DNA of 64,000 nucleotides from Flavobacterium sp. UBA7665 (lineage in GTDB: Bacteria; Bacteroidota; Bacteroidia; Flavobacteriales; Flavobacteriaceae), in the NCBI GenBank assembly GCA_002483285.1, contig DLHP01000030.1, positions 62,001 to 126,000 of the forward strand. The letters are read 5' to 3'. Under the pieces are notes generated by a model. It was not told the origin of the DNA. It did not search any database and was given only the letters and a program-made list of their open reading frames with translations. Within the stretch, counting starts at the first letter, position 1, and each line of letters opens with the position of its first letter. A program made the translations under genes and the position numbers. Of this stretch, positions 16,376 through 24,063 are shown in pieces.

Positions 16376-18073
16376 TTATTTTAGGGAAAAGAATTCAGCG
16401 ATTGGGCCTAAAGTCAAGGCGGGGAAAAAAGACAGCGCCGCCACTATGAAAATTACTGCGAATACCAGCAACCCAAAAGTAGCGGTGTCTGTTTTTAGTG
16501 TTCCGTTGCTTTCAGGAATGTATTGTTTGGTTGCCAGGATGCCTGCAATGGCGACTGGGCCGATAATGGGAAGGTAGCGCGCGAGCAGCATCACAATTCC
16601 GGTGGCAATATTCCAAAAAGGCGTATTGTCGCCAAGTCCTTCAAATCCGCTACCGTTATTGGCCGACGAGGATGTAAACTCGTAGAGCATTTCGCTGAAT
16701 CCATGGTAGCCGGGATTAGCGAGCCATCCTGCATATTCTTCGGGATTTCCTGCATAAATATGGCTTGCCATTGCAGTTCCCGCCAAAATCAATAATGGGT
16801 GGAGCAAGGCAATCATCATGGCGATCTTCATTTCTTTGGCTTCGATTTTCTTGCCAAGGAACTCAGGTGTACGCCCTACCATCAATCCGCTGATAAATAC
16901 GCCGAGAATGATGAAAATATAAAAGTTCAGGAATCCGACGCCTACACCGCCGTAAAAACAGTTGATCATCATGCCTAACAAGGTGGTCACTCCAGTTATT
17001 GGGGTCATGCTGTCGTGCATCGCATTTACGGAGCCGTTACTGGTAACGGTGGTGTAAGTCGCCCAATTGGCGGACGCTGCCGAACCCAAACGGACTTCCT
17101 TTCCTTCCATGCTTCCCATTGCCTGGGAAATACCCATTTTGTCAATTGTAGGACTGCCGTGCATTTCGCTGATTACTGCCGGTAACAATAGCATCAGAAA
17201 TCCCAAGGTCATTACGCCATAAATGGTCCATGCGAGCTTTCTCCTTTTGAGGACGTACCCTAATGCAAATACGAGCGCAATCGGAATCAGGATAATGGAA
17301 ACTGATTCAACAATATTGGTCAGGTAATTCGGGTTTTCCATGGGATTGGCCGAATTAGGGCCGTAAAACCCGCCACCGTTTGTTCCCAATTGTTTAATGG
17401 CTACGAACGCAGCTACCGGACCGCGGCTGACATTTTGCTGCTGCCCTTCTAATGTAGTGACGGTATCTTTTCCTTCAAAAGTCATCGGTGTTCCGTTGAA
17501 AGCTAAAATGATGGCCACAACAAAAGCCAATGGCAATAGTATCCTGGTACATGAACGCACAAAGAAGCTATAGAAGTTGCCCAATGTGAGCGAGGTTTTC
17601 TCCTTCATAGCCATAAAGACTACCGCAGCGATTGCAATCCCGCATCCGGCACTGATAAATTGCCATAGCATTAACGTCAACTGCCCGAGGTATGATAATC
17701 CCGACTCACCTGAATAGTGCTGTAAGTTGGTATTGGTAACAAAACTGACCGAAGTATTGAAAGCCAAATCGCCGGTCATCGAAGGATTTCCGTCAGGATT
17801 TAATGGCAACCAAGCCATATTGGTCAATACCAGCATAGAAATAATGAACCAAACCACATTAATGGATAGCAAAGCAGTGAGATGCTGTTTCCAGTTCATG
17901 GGTTTGTGGTTGATACCACCTATCTTAAAAAATATTTTATCAATAGGATTGAAAATTTTGTCTAGCCAGGTACTTTCGTAACTGAATACCTTGCCGATGT
18001 AACGGCCCAAAGGAATTGCCAAAAGCAACACCAACCCGTAGGTCACAATAATTCCGAGTATTTCACTGTTCAT
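16376..18073 (-). CDS. kdpA: Potassium-transporting ATPase subunit KdpA
   Basis: 565 aa, about ten membrane segments. Channel-like subunit descended from the Trk/Ktr superfamily that selects and binds K+. Selectivity-filter-like turns are visible: NTNLQHYSGE, GTNGGGFYGPNSANPMENP and a later SANNGSGFEGL. The N-terminal EILGIIVTYGLVLLLAIPLGRYI is characteristic. It starts 2 nt after the kdpF stop and 6 nt before kdpB. Confidence 0.98.
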   Translation of the reverse strand: MNSEILGIIVTYGLVLLLAIPLGRYIGKVFSYESTWLDKIFNPIDKIFFKIGGINHKPMNWKQHLTALLSINVVWFIISMLVLTNMAWLPLNPDGNPSMTGDLAFNTSVSFVTNTNLQHYSGESGLSYLGQLTLMLWQFISAGCGIAIAAVVFMAMKEKTSLTLGNFYSFFVRSCTRILLPLAFVVAIILAFNGTPMTFEGKDTVTTLEGQQQNVSRGPVAAFVAIKQLGTNGGGFYGPNSANPMENPNYLTNIVESVSIILIPIALVFALGYVLKRRKLAWTIYGVMTLGFLMLLLPAVISEMHGSPTIDKMGISQAMGSMEGKEVRLGSAASANWATYTTVTSNGSVNAMHDSMTPITGVTTLLGMMINCFYGGVGVGFLNFYIFIILGVFISGLMVGRTPEFLGKKIEAKEMKIAMMIALLHPLLILAGTAMASHIYAGNPEEYAGWLANPGYHGFSEMLYEFTSSSANNGSGFEGLGDNTPFWNIATGIVMLLARYLPIIGPVAIAGILATKQYIPESNGTLKTDTATFGLLVFAVIFIVAALSFFPALTLGPIAEFFSLK

Positions 18074-18075
18074 AA

Positions 18076-18153
18076 TTAGAATTTTTCGGGTTTAATTAAT
18101 ACATAGCAGATGTACACGAACACTGCTATGGCGATGATAAAAAGTAGGGTCAT
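18076..18153 (-). CDS. kdpF: KdpF small membrane subunit
   Basis: 25 aa: one hydrophobic helix (LLFIIAIAVFVYICYVLI) ending KPEKF, the typical (R/K)PE(R/K)F KdpF tail. KdpF sits at the KdpA-KdpB interface and stabilises the pump. The stop lies 2 nt before the kdpA ATG, and the start is 3 nt after a second tiny reading frame. Easily missed by gene finders because of its length. Confidence 0.9.
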   Translation of the reverse strand: MTLLFIIAIAVFVYICYVLIKPEKF

Positions 18154-18156
18154 GAT

Positions 18157-18243
18157 TTAGATTTTTTCAAAGAAATTAATGGTTTTAAAAAACACCGTAA
18201 AAATGACGATGCCGAGGGCAAGTAAAGAGATTGTTGTGATCAT
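18157..18243 (-). CDS. 28-aa single-helix membrane peptide upstream of kdpF
   Basis: An ATG-initiated frame of 28 codons, beginning MITTISLLAL and ending KTINFFEKI, with one hydrophobic helix (about residues 5-19) and a C-terminal Lys/Phe-rich face. It fits tightly: its stop is 3 nt before the kdpF ATG, and kdpF is 2 nt before kdpA. It does not resemble KdpF at the C-terminus, so it is not an obvious duplicate. I do not recognise it. It could be an accessory subunit or modulator of KdpFABC, or a leader peptide. Coding status is inferred from spacing, start and stop, and hydrophobic pattern only. Confidence 0.55.
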   Translation of the reverse strand: MITTISLLALGIVIFTVFFKTINFFEKI

Positions 18244-18309
18244 ATTGTTCAAATAAAAGTGATTGGATTAAAAGGAGATAAACGCGACATCCATCATGTA
18301 ATCAGGCAT

Positions 18310-18591
18310 TTAAACCGACGTGGCGTTAATTTGTTTGAGGTACTCTGCCTTCAATGATTTGGGAAACAGGTTGGCAATGCTGCAATGGCGCAATTCCATA
18401 AAGGTCGAAACCGAAAAGACGTAGACATTCGATATCGCGTTTTTGGTTTCGGAGCTTCCCGTGGCAAACAAGCGTTCGGCGAGCGCGAGGCATTTACGGG
18501 CGCGTTGCACATTGCCGGTGATGAGAAAGGTTTTGGTGATTTCGGCAAAACGCTCTGCCTGTTTGTAGCTCGTGGTGATTTGATTTTTCAT
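18310..18591 (-). CDS. Small kdp-associated cytosolic protein, unknown function
   Basis: 93 aa from the ATG at 18591; a start 12 codons upstream is possible, but MKNQITTSYKQAERF looks like the true N-terminus. All-helical and TPR-like in feel (FAEITKTFLITGNVQRARKCLALAERLF), with VFSVSTFMELRHCSIANLFP toward the C-terminus. No membrane segment. It is the first gene of the kdp transcription unit, 66 nt before the 28-aa frame and downstream of the regulator's terminator. Function unknown; position suggests regulation or assembly of Kdp. Confidence 0.7.
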   Translation of the reverse strand: MKNQITTSYKQAERFAEITKTFLITGNVQRARKCLALAERLFATGSSETKNAISNVYVFSVSTFMELRHCSIANLFPKSLKAEYLKQINATSV

Positions 18592-18708
18592 CGTAACGGA
18601 TTTATTGATTTTCCCGCCGCATGCCAAAATCTGTTCCCGTAAAATGAAATAAAAACAAACCGTTTAAATTCAATGACTTACAACGTCATTTGAAAAACGC
18701 GCCACAAA

Positions 18709-18735
18709 AAAAGCCTATCGTTTTGATAGGCTTTT
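18709..18735 (-). terminator. Intrinsic terminator between the kdp regulator and the kdp operon
   Basis: AAAAGCCTATC (18709-18719), 5-nt loop, GATAGGCTTTT (18725-18735), an 11-bp stem with a U tract on the minus transcript. It ends the regulator mRNA, so the kdp operon needs its own promoter within about 18592-18705. Confidence 0.85.
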
Positions 18736-18750
18736 CTCATTTCAATAAGG

Positions 18751-20091
18751 TTATTGTATTTTGTATTCGTCGAGCTTTCGATAAAGTGTAGCGATACCGA
18801 TTTCTAGCAGCCGTGCCGTTTCGGCCTTATTGCCTTTGGTGTAGTTGAGGACTTTCTGGATCTGCAGCTTCTCGACACTCGCCAGTGAAAACGCAGAAAC
18901 CGATTTATTCGACTGGTCTGTTTGGTATTGGATTTCGTAAGGCAGTACCTCTTGGGTCAAGCTGTCATTTTCGGCGAGGATGACCGCGCGTTCAATGACG
19001 TTCTTGAGTTCGCGCACATTTCCGGGCCATTGGTAACTTTCGAGTTTCTGCAGGAAATCGGGTGCGATGGCGAATGGTTTTTTATTGATCTTGGCCGAAA
19101 ACTGCGCCACAAAAAAATGGGTTAATGGCGCGATATCCTTGACCCTTTCACGCAACGCCGGAAGATGGATACCAAAGATGTTCAACCTAAAATACAAATC
19201 AGATCGAAATCGATGTTGCTCGCTTTCTTCCTTGAGATCGCGATTGGTTGCGGCAATGAGCCGGAAAGTCGATTTTTTTGGGGTGGTATCGCCTACGGGA
19301 ATGTACTGATTGGTTTCGAGTACGCGCAGCAATTTGGCCTGCAATTCGAGCGGCATTTCGCCAATTTCGTCGAGGAACAAAGTGCCGCCGTTGGCTTCTT
19401 CTATAAACCCTTTTTTGTCTTTGAGCGCGCCTGTGAAAGCGCCCGCTTTGTGCCCAAACAGCTCGCTTTCCAGGATTTCCTTGCCAAACGTGCTGCAATT
19501 GAGCGCCACAAACGATTTGCCCGCATGCGCAGAATTTTCGTGTATGGCCTGTGCAAAAACTTCCTTTCCTGTGCCCGTTTCGCCGGTAAGCAATACGGTC
19601 GATTCGGTTTGGGCGACTTTGCGCGCGAGGTCGATGGCCTGTTCTAAGGCTTTGGATTTGCCGATGATGGTATCGAAAGAATATTTGTCTGCGATGCGCT
19701 TTTCGAGCTGTTGGACTTTCTTTTGGAGTTGTGTTTTCTCGAAAGCTTTGTAAAGCAGCGGAATGATTTTGTCATTGTCGTCGCCTTTGACGATATAATC
19801 GAAAGCGCCATTCTTCATGGCCTGGACGCCATCGGAAATTTTACCGAAAGCGGTGAGCAGGATGACTTCGGTTAACGGAAATGCCGTTTTGATTTTTTCG
19901 AGGAAATCGACGCCATTGCCATCGGGTAGCTTGACATCGCAGAGCACGACGTCGATTTCGTGTTGGCTGAGTTTTTGAAAACCCGACTGGAGGTTGGCGG
20001 CCTCGATGACGTCAAAACCTTCGGAGGTGATGATCCTCGCGAGCAGCCCGCGCAGTTTTTCTTCGTCGTCGATGATGAGGATGTTTTTCAC
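18751..20091 (-). CDS. Sigma54-dependent response regulator (NtrC family), probable kdp regulator
   Basis: 446 aa. The receiver domain has phospho-acceptor Asp52 (LCDVKLPDGNG). An AAA+ sigma54-interaction domain follows, with Walker A GETGTGKEVFAQ, the sigma54-contact loop GAFTGA and GGTLFLDEIGEMPLELQAKLLRVL. A Fis-type HTH ends the protein (NKAETARLLEIGIATLYRKLDEY). The GAFTGA loop is intact, so it should activate sigma54 promoters. It sits directly upstream of the kdp operon in the place where KdpE would be; partnering with the kinase at 9797-11512 is inferred. Hairpin element B lies in its 5' leader. Confidence 0.92.
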   Translation of the reverse strand: MKNILIIDDEEKLRGLLARIITSEGFDVIEAANLQSGFQKLSQHEIDVVLCDVKLPDGNGVDFLEKIKTAFPLTEVILLTAFGKISDGVQAMKNGAFDYIVKGDDNDKIIPLLYKAFEKTQLQKKVQQLEKRIADKYSFDTIIGKSKALEQAIDLARKVAQTESTVLLTGETGTGKEVFAQAIHENSAHAGKSFVALNCSTFGKEILESELFGHKAGAFTGALKDKKGFIEEANGGTLFLDEIGEMPLELQAKLLRVLETNQYIPVGDTTPKKSTFRLIAATNRDLKEESEQHRFRSDLYFRLNIFGIHLPALRERVKDIAPLTHFFVAQFSAKINKKPFAIAPDFLQKLESYQWPGNVRELKNVIERAVILAENDSLTQEVLPYEIQYQTDQSNKSVSAFSLASVEKLQIQKVLNYTKGNKAETARLLEIGIATLYRKLDEYKIQ

Positions 20092-20174
20092 GCTGTTTTA
20101 TTTATGTGACAAAATTAGTGGTTTTAGGAACCGAACATTTAGGAATACGTAAATTTTCTTTTTAAACAGGTGCC

Positions 20175-20282
20175 ATAGCCCTGATTGCAGCGGAAATCCT
20201 TTTACAAAAAGGATAGCCCGGAGCGCAGCGCAGGGAAATCCCTTTTGTAAAAGATTGCAGCGGAAAGCAGGAACCAGCTCCC
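20175..20282 (-). repeat. Interspersed hairpin element, copy B
   Basis: Read on the minus strand: GGGAGCTGGTTCCTGC, TTTCCGCTGCAATC, then a long distal stem CTTTTACAAAAGGGAT / ATCCTTTTTGTAAAAGG, then TTTCCGCTGCAATCAGGGCT. Same outer blocks as the other copies, but an entirely different and longer distal hairpin. Confidence 0.7.
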
Positions 20283-20291
20283 AAAAACAAT

Positions 20292-20400
20292 TTTCGACTT
20301 TCATTTGACTTTCGACTTTCATCTTTCTTCTTTCTTCTTTCATCTTTCTTCTTTCTTCTTTCTTCTTTCATCTTTCATCTTTCATCTTTCGACTTTCAAC
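20292..20400 (+). repeat. Heptamer microsatellite upstream of panB
   Basis: About fifteen near-perfect 7-nt units of the types CTTTCTT, CTTTCAT and CTTTCGA run without interruption, all pyrimidine-rich on the plus strand. The repeat reads open on the minus strand as a Lys/Arg/Glu-rich peptide, but that is a by-product of composition. Confidence 0.85.
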
Positions 20401-20437
20401 TAACTTCACTACTTTTACACCTCCAAAAAACACCACT

Positions 20438-21256
20438 ATGTCTGTCGCCAAAAAAGATTACAAACGAATTACCACCAAGTCACTCATTGAGATGAAAGCC
20501 AATGGCGAAAAGATCTCGATGCTGACCGCCTACGATTTTACGATGGCCAAAATTGTTGATACCGCAGGTGTTGACGTGATTCTTGTGGGTGATTCTGCGA
20601 GTAACGTCATGGCCGGACACGAGACAACTTTGCCCATTACGTTAGACCAGATGATTTACCACGCGTCATCGGTGGTTCGTGCCATTGACCGTGCGCTGGT
20701 TGTGGTGGATTTGCCTTTTGGGAGTTACCAATCGGATTCTAAGGAAGCGTTGCGCTCATCGATCAGAATCATGAAGGAAAGCGGCGGACATGCTGTAAAA
20801 CTAGAAGGCGGTAGTGAAATTAAGGAATCGATCAAAAAGATATTGAATGCAGGGATTCCGGTGATGGGCCATTTGGGCCTTACGCCGCAATCAATCTATA
20901 AGTTTGGGACGTACACCGTGCGTGCCAAGGAAGAAGAAGAAGCCGATAAGTTACTCGAAGATGCCAAATTGCTCGAACAATTGGGTTGTTTTGCCATCGT
21001 GCTCGAGAAAATCCCGGCGCATTTGGCCGAGAAAGTTGCCAAAAGCATCTCGATTCCTGTAATTGGAATTGGCGCCGGTGGCGGCGTGGATGGGCAGGTT
21101 TTGGTGATCCATGACATGCTCGGGATGAACAATGAATTCAGTCCGCGGTTCCTCAGGAGATATCTTGACCTTTATGAGCAGATGACGGGCGCGATTGGGA
21201 AATATGTGAGTGATGTGAAGTCGAGGGATTTTCCGAATAGTAGCGAACAATATTAG
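20438..21256 (+). CDS. panB: 3-methyl-2-oxobutanoate hydroxymethyltransferase
   Basis: 272 aa, normal PanB length. Makes ketopantoate from 2-oxoisovalerate and methylene-tetrahydrofolate, the first committed step to pantothenate and CoA. Motifs: MLTAYDFTMAKIVDTAGVDVILVGDSASNVMAGHETTLP at the N-terminus (metal and substrate site), the PFGSYQ strand, GHAVKLEGG, GIPVMGHLGLTPQS and IPVIGIGAGGGVDGQVLV. The stop codon is immediately followed by micro-hairpin array 2. Confidence 0.98.
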   Translation: MSVAKKDYKRITTKSLIEMKANGEKISMLTAYDFTMAKIVDTAGVDVILVGDSASNVMAGHETTLPITLDQMIYHASSVVRAIDRALVVVDLPFGSYQSDSKEALRSSIRIMKESGGHAVKLEGGSEIKESIKKILNAGIPVMGHLGLTPQSIYKFGTYTVRAKEEEEADKLLEDAKLLEQLGCFAIVLEKIPAHLAEKVAKSISIPVIGIGAGGGVDGQVLVIHDMLGMNNEFSPRFLRRYLDLYEQMTGAIGKYVSDVKSRDFPNSSEQY

Positions 21257-21343
21257 AGACGGCTGCGCCTTTAGAGACGCCCTGCGGGCTATAGAGACGG
21301 CTGCGCCTATGGAGACGCTGCGCTACAGAGACGCTGCGCTGTA
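21254..21343 (+). repeat. Micro-hairpin array 2 (after panB)
   Basis: Five units beginning AGAGAC or GGAGAC with palindromes GGCTGCGCC, GCCCTGCGGGC, GGCTGCGCC, CGCTGCGC, CGCTGCGC. The first unit starts in the panB stop codon (TAG then AGACGG). The pair with array 3 is inverted, sharing a ~25-bp identical stretch around GGCTGCGCCTATGGAGAC. Confidence 0.85.
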
Positions 21344-21392
21344 GAAAAAAGACAGAGACAGAGAAATTTTTTAAACGCCAAGATTGATTTTT

Positions 21393-21746
21393 ATGACACA
21401 CCGTTTCAAAGACCTTGAGATTTGGAAGCAGAGCCGCGCTTTATGTGCTGAAGTTTATTTGATAACAACCTCCTTTCCCGAGAATGAGAAGTTTGGATTG
21501 ACCAATCAGTTGCGAAGGGCATGTGTATCGATTCCGTCAAACATTGCCGAAGGCTCGTCGAGAAATTCAAATAAAGAATTTTGCCGGTTTCTCGATTTTT
21601 CGTTAGGTTCGGCATACGAAGTAGAAACGCAGTTATTGATTGCCACAGACTTAAATTTCATTCGCTCGGCCCAGATTGAGATAACTATTCAACAACTGCA
21701 CAACATAATTAAAATGATCCTAAGTTTCAAAAAGTCTCTTAACTAA
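21393..21746 (+). CDS. Four-helix-bundle protein (23S rRNA intervening-sequence protein family)
   Basis: 117 aa from the ATG at 21393 (MTHRFKDLEIWKQS). Family signature FKDLEIWKQSRAL and LTNQLRRACVSIPSNIAEGSSRNSNKEF, the conserved core of the TIGR02436-type four-helix bundle proteins first noted as ORFs in 23S rRNA intervening sequences. Relatives form pentameric bundles (also the Avd fold of diversity-generating retroelements). Here there is no rRNA and no reverse transcriptase. Instead the gene is flanked on both sides by inverted micro-hairpin arrays, so it may be a small cassette inserted between panB and the pseudouridine synthase. Molecular role unknown. Confidence 0.9.
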   Translation: MTHRFKDLEIWKQSRALCAEVYLITTSFPENEKFGLTNQLRRACVSIPSNIAEGSSRNSNKEFCRFLDFSLGSAYEVETQLLIATDLNFIRSAQIEITIQQLHNIIKMILSFKKSLN

Positions 21747-21751
21747 CAGCA

Positions 21752-21844
21752 GCTCTACAGCGCAGCGTTTCTATAGCCCGCAGGGCGTCTCCATAGGCGC
21801 AGCCGTCTCTATAGCGAAGCGTCTCTATAGCCACAGGCGTCTCC
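21752..21844 (-). repeat. Micro-hairpin array 3 (before the RluA-type gene)
   Basis: Inverted relative to array 2. On the plus strand: CAGCGCAGCG, GCCCGCAGGGC, GGCGCAGCC, AGCGAAGCG, then CCACAGGCG, separated by TCTCTATAG or TCTCCATAG spacers. Ends 1 nt before the ATG at 21846. Confidence 0.85.
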
Positions 21845-21845
21845 A

Positions 21846-22541
21846 ATGAAAATTCTCTCTACCAAACAAAACCTCCAAATCCTCCACGAAGACAACCACC
21901 TCATCATTGTCAACAAGCGTGTAGGCGATATTGTGCAGGGTGACAAAACCGGCGACAAACCGCTTTCTGACGTGGTTAAGGAATACATCAAGGACAAATA
22001 CAACAAACCAGGTGAAGTGTTTTTGGGCGTCGTGCACCGATTGGATAGACCAACTACTGGAATTGTGGTTTTTGCACGCACGAGCAAGGCCTTAACGCGT
22101 ATGAACGAACTCTTCGCGAGTCGTGAAACGCAGAAAACCTACTGGGCGGTCGTGAAAAACAAACCACCAAAAAACGAAGACCAACTCGTGCATTTCCTCA
22201 AACGCAACGAAAAGAACAATACCTCTAAGGCGCATCTAAAAGAAGTTCCCGAAAGCAAAATGGCAAGCCTCGATTATACAATCATTGCCGAACTCCAGAA
22301 CTATTTTGCACTCGAAATCCGTTTGCATACGGGCAGGCACCACCAAATTCGCGCGCAACTTTCTGCTATCGGTTCACCTATAAAAGGCGATCTCAAATAC
22401 GGCTTTGACCGCAGCAACACCGACGGCGGCATCCATTTGCATGCGCGGCAACTGTCTTTTGTACATCCCGTTTCTAAAGAGCCGCTTACGGTGACCGCGC
22501 CGCTGCCCAAAGATCCGGTTTGGGATGCGGTGGGAAACTAA
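21846..22541 (+). CDS. RluA-family pseudouridine synthase
   Basis: 231 aa, catalytic domain only (no S4 domain). Active-site motif GVVHRLDRPTTGIVVFARTSKA holds the catalytic Asp; later motifs RLHTGRHHQIRAQLSAIG and GSPIKGDLKYG are family standard. It converts uridines to pseudouridine in rRNA or tRNA; the site is not predictable, with RluC/RluA/TruC-like types all possible. Its start codon abuts micro-hairpin array 3, so any ribosome site would lie in the array. Confidence 0.92.
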   Translation: MKILSTKQNLQILHEDNHLIIVNKRVGDIVQGDKTGDKPLSDVVKEYIKDKYNKPGEVFLGVVHRLDRPTTGIVVFARTSKALTRMNELFASRETQKTYWAVVKNKPPKNEDQLVHFLKRNEKNNTSKAHLKEVPESKMASLDYTIIAELQNYFALEIRLHTGRHHQIRAQLSAIGSPIKGDLKYGFDRSNTDGGIHLHARQLSFVHPVSKEPLTVTAPLPKDPVWDAVGN

Positions 22542-22666
22542 AAGCAATTTTTAGGCGTTCTCATCTTTATAAAACATTCGGTTTAATTGTAAGCACGTTA
22601 GCAAAAAAACGCTTAATTTCACAGTCGTGCCTTTGCCTGAATTTACCAACCGAAACAACAACCGTT

Positions 22667-24019
22667 ATGATGAAATTGCTGTCTTTCCTTCTCTTATTTA
22701 CCGCATTTCCGCTTTTGGCCCAGGAACATTTTGCCGGAATCGGGACTTCGCAACGCGTGGGCATTGTGAACGCCGGTATCAATCCTGCCGAACTCGCCAA
22801 CCTCGAAACCACTTTAGACATTACTGTTTTTGCCGTGAGCGTCAAGGCGTCGAGCAACAAGGTGGGCTTTTCAGACCTGCTGGAGAATTCGACCAACCTT
22901 AAAGACCGATTGTTTGAAGGCGATGGCGCATCAAGCCTGAGTTTTGACGGTGAGATTTACGGCCCGTCGGTGGCTTTTAAATACCTCAGATGGGGGTTTG
23001 CCGTTTCTACTAAGGCCTATGCCAAGCTCGATGTGGTGGACGTAGACAACAATCTCGGGGATGCGCTTACCGCAAGCGTGATCAACTCGTTTTTTGTCGG
23101 GTCGGCTACGATTAATAACAATTACAACCAAAGGCTCAGCGGTACAAGCTGGGGCGAAGTCGCACTGTCTACAGCTGGGACTTTATATGAAGACAGCCGC
23201 CACAAGTTCAATGCAGGCGGGAGTTTCAAGTTGCTGTTCCCGGGTTCGTACGCCAATTTTGGTGCCGACAAATTCTCGGGAACCATCAACAACAACCTGG
23301 GTACGGTGACGCTGACCAATACCAACGCCAACCTCAACATCGCTTATTCGGGTAACCTCGGCGACGATTTTACAAAGTTCGGTGACTACGCCAAATCGTT
23401 GTACGGCAAGCTCAACGGTGTGGCGGTAGACCTCGGCGTGAACTACCGGCTTAAGGACAATGATGGCGAACATTACAAACTCAACCTGGGCTTAGCGATC
23501 CGAAATATTGGCGGCATGACTTTTAAATCGGCCAACAATTCGGCGACCGATTATGTGCTCAACATACAACCCGGCGAAAGCCTCAACCTAAACCAGTTCC
23601 AGTCTAACAGCAGCCTGAGCGATGTGGAGCAGACCTTAATTGCAAGTGGTTTCCTAAACAAAAATGCCAAGCAAAAAACCGATTTTAAGGTGAAGTTGCC
23701 GACTATTTTTTCGGGGTATGCCGATGTTAAAATCGTCCCATCGTTTTACGTGACCCTTTTCACGCAACAAAGCCTCAAGGGCAATAACGACAATGACCAG
23801 GTCATCAGCCGCAATGTCGTTGCCCTCACACCGAGGTACGCGCTCAAAAACTACGAAATCCTGTTGCCTTTTTCTCACAATGAATTGTCTGGAATTACCG
23901 GCGGATTGGGTTTTAGGGCTTACGGATTTTACATCGGTTCGGGTTCTATCATCACCGCACTCGCCAGCGACAGCAAACACGCCGACGCTTATTTGGGCTA
24001 CAGCTTTAAACTGGATTAA
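22667..24019 (+). CDS. Secreted, beta-rich outer-membrane-type protein (DUF5723-like)
   Basis: 450 aa. The ATG at 22667 begins a Sec signal peptide (MMKLLSFLLLFTAFPLLAQ); the frame is open further upstream but without a signal. The mature start HFAGIGTSQRVGIVNAGINPAELANLE and the alternating hydrophobic strands with a C-terminal DAYLGYSFKLD resemble Bacteroidota outer-membrane proteins of the DUF5723 / conjugal-transfer-like porin group. Function unknown; the family call is from memory of the pattern. Monocistronic in appearance. Confidence 0.6.
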   Translation: MMKLLSFLLLFTAFPLLAQEHFAGIGTSQRVGIVNAGINPAELANLETTLDITVFAVSVKASSNKVGFSDLLENSTNLKDRLFEGDGASSLSFDGEIYGPSVAFKYLRWGFAVSTKAYAKLDVVDVDNNLGDALTASVINSFFVGSATINNNYNQRLSGTSWGEVALSTAGTLYEDSRHKFNAGGSFKLLFPGSYANFGADKFSGTINNNLGTVTLTNTNANLNIAYSGNLGDDFTKFGDYAKSLYGKLNGVAVDLGVNYRLKDNDGEHYKLNLGLAIRNIGGMTFKSANNSATDYVLNIQPGESLNLNQFQSNSSLSDVEQTLIASGFLNKNAKQKTDFKVKLPTIFSGYADVKIVPSFYVTLFTQQSLKGNNDNDQVISRNVVALTPRYALKNYEILLPFSHNELSGITGGLGFRAYGFYIGSGSIITALASDSKHADAYLGYSFKLD

Positions 24020-24037
24020 TCGAGGTAGTTTATTGTT

Positions 24038-24045
24038 TATATTTG
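24038..24045 (+). promoter_or_regulatory. Putative -7 box (TATATTTG) for the aldehyde dehydrogenase
   Basis: Exact TAnnTTTG, 18 bp before the chosen ATG at 24064. It supports that start over one at 24043, which would fall inside the box. Confidence 0.5.
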
Positions 24046-24063
24046 AATCAAATACACACGCGC

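Larger units (their letters stand above)
20092..20437. other. 346-bp intergenic region between the kdp regulator and panB
   Basis: No gene. Contains hairpin element B (20175-20282), then a long 7-bp-period pyrimidine microsatellite (20292-20400) running to within 40 bp of the panB ATG. A TACTTTTA box near 20410 resembles the -7 element. Divergent promoters for both genes must lie here. Confidence 0.7.

Noticed and set aside
18592..18705. A sigma54 -24/-12 promoter upstream of the kdp unit
   Set aside because: TGGCATGCGGCGGGA and TGGCGCGTTTTTCAA only partly match TGGCACG-N4-TTGC; neither has the GC at -12.
20162..20371. Lys/Arg/Glu-rich minus-strand frames (KKKDERRKKKDE pattern)
   Set aside because: A by-product of the heptamer microsatellite; a 7-bp unit repeats through all frames and no start context exists.
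8961..21844. Short regularly spaced repeats resembling a CRISPR array
   Set aside because: Units of 15-20 nt with no distinct 30-nt spacers and no cas genes; they are micro-hairpin repeats.
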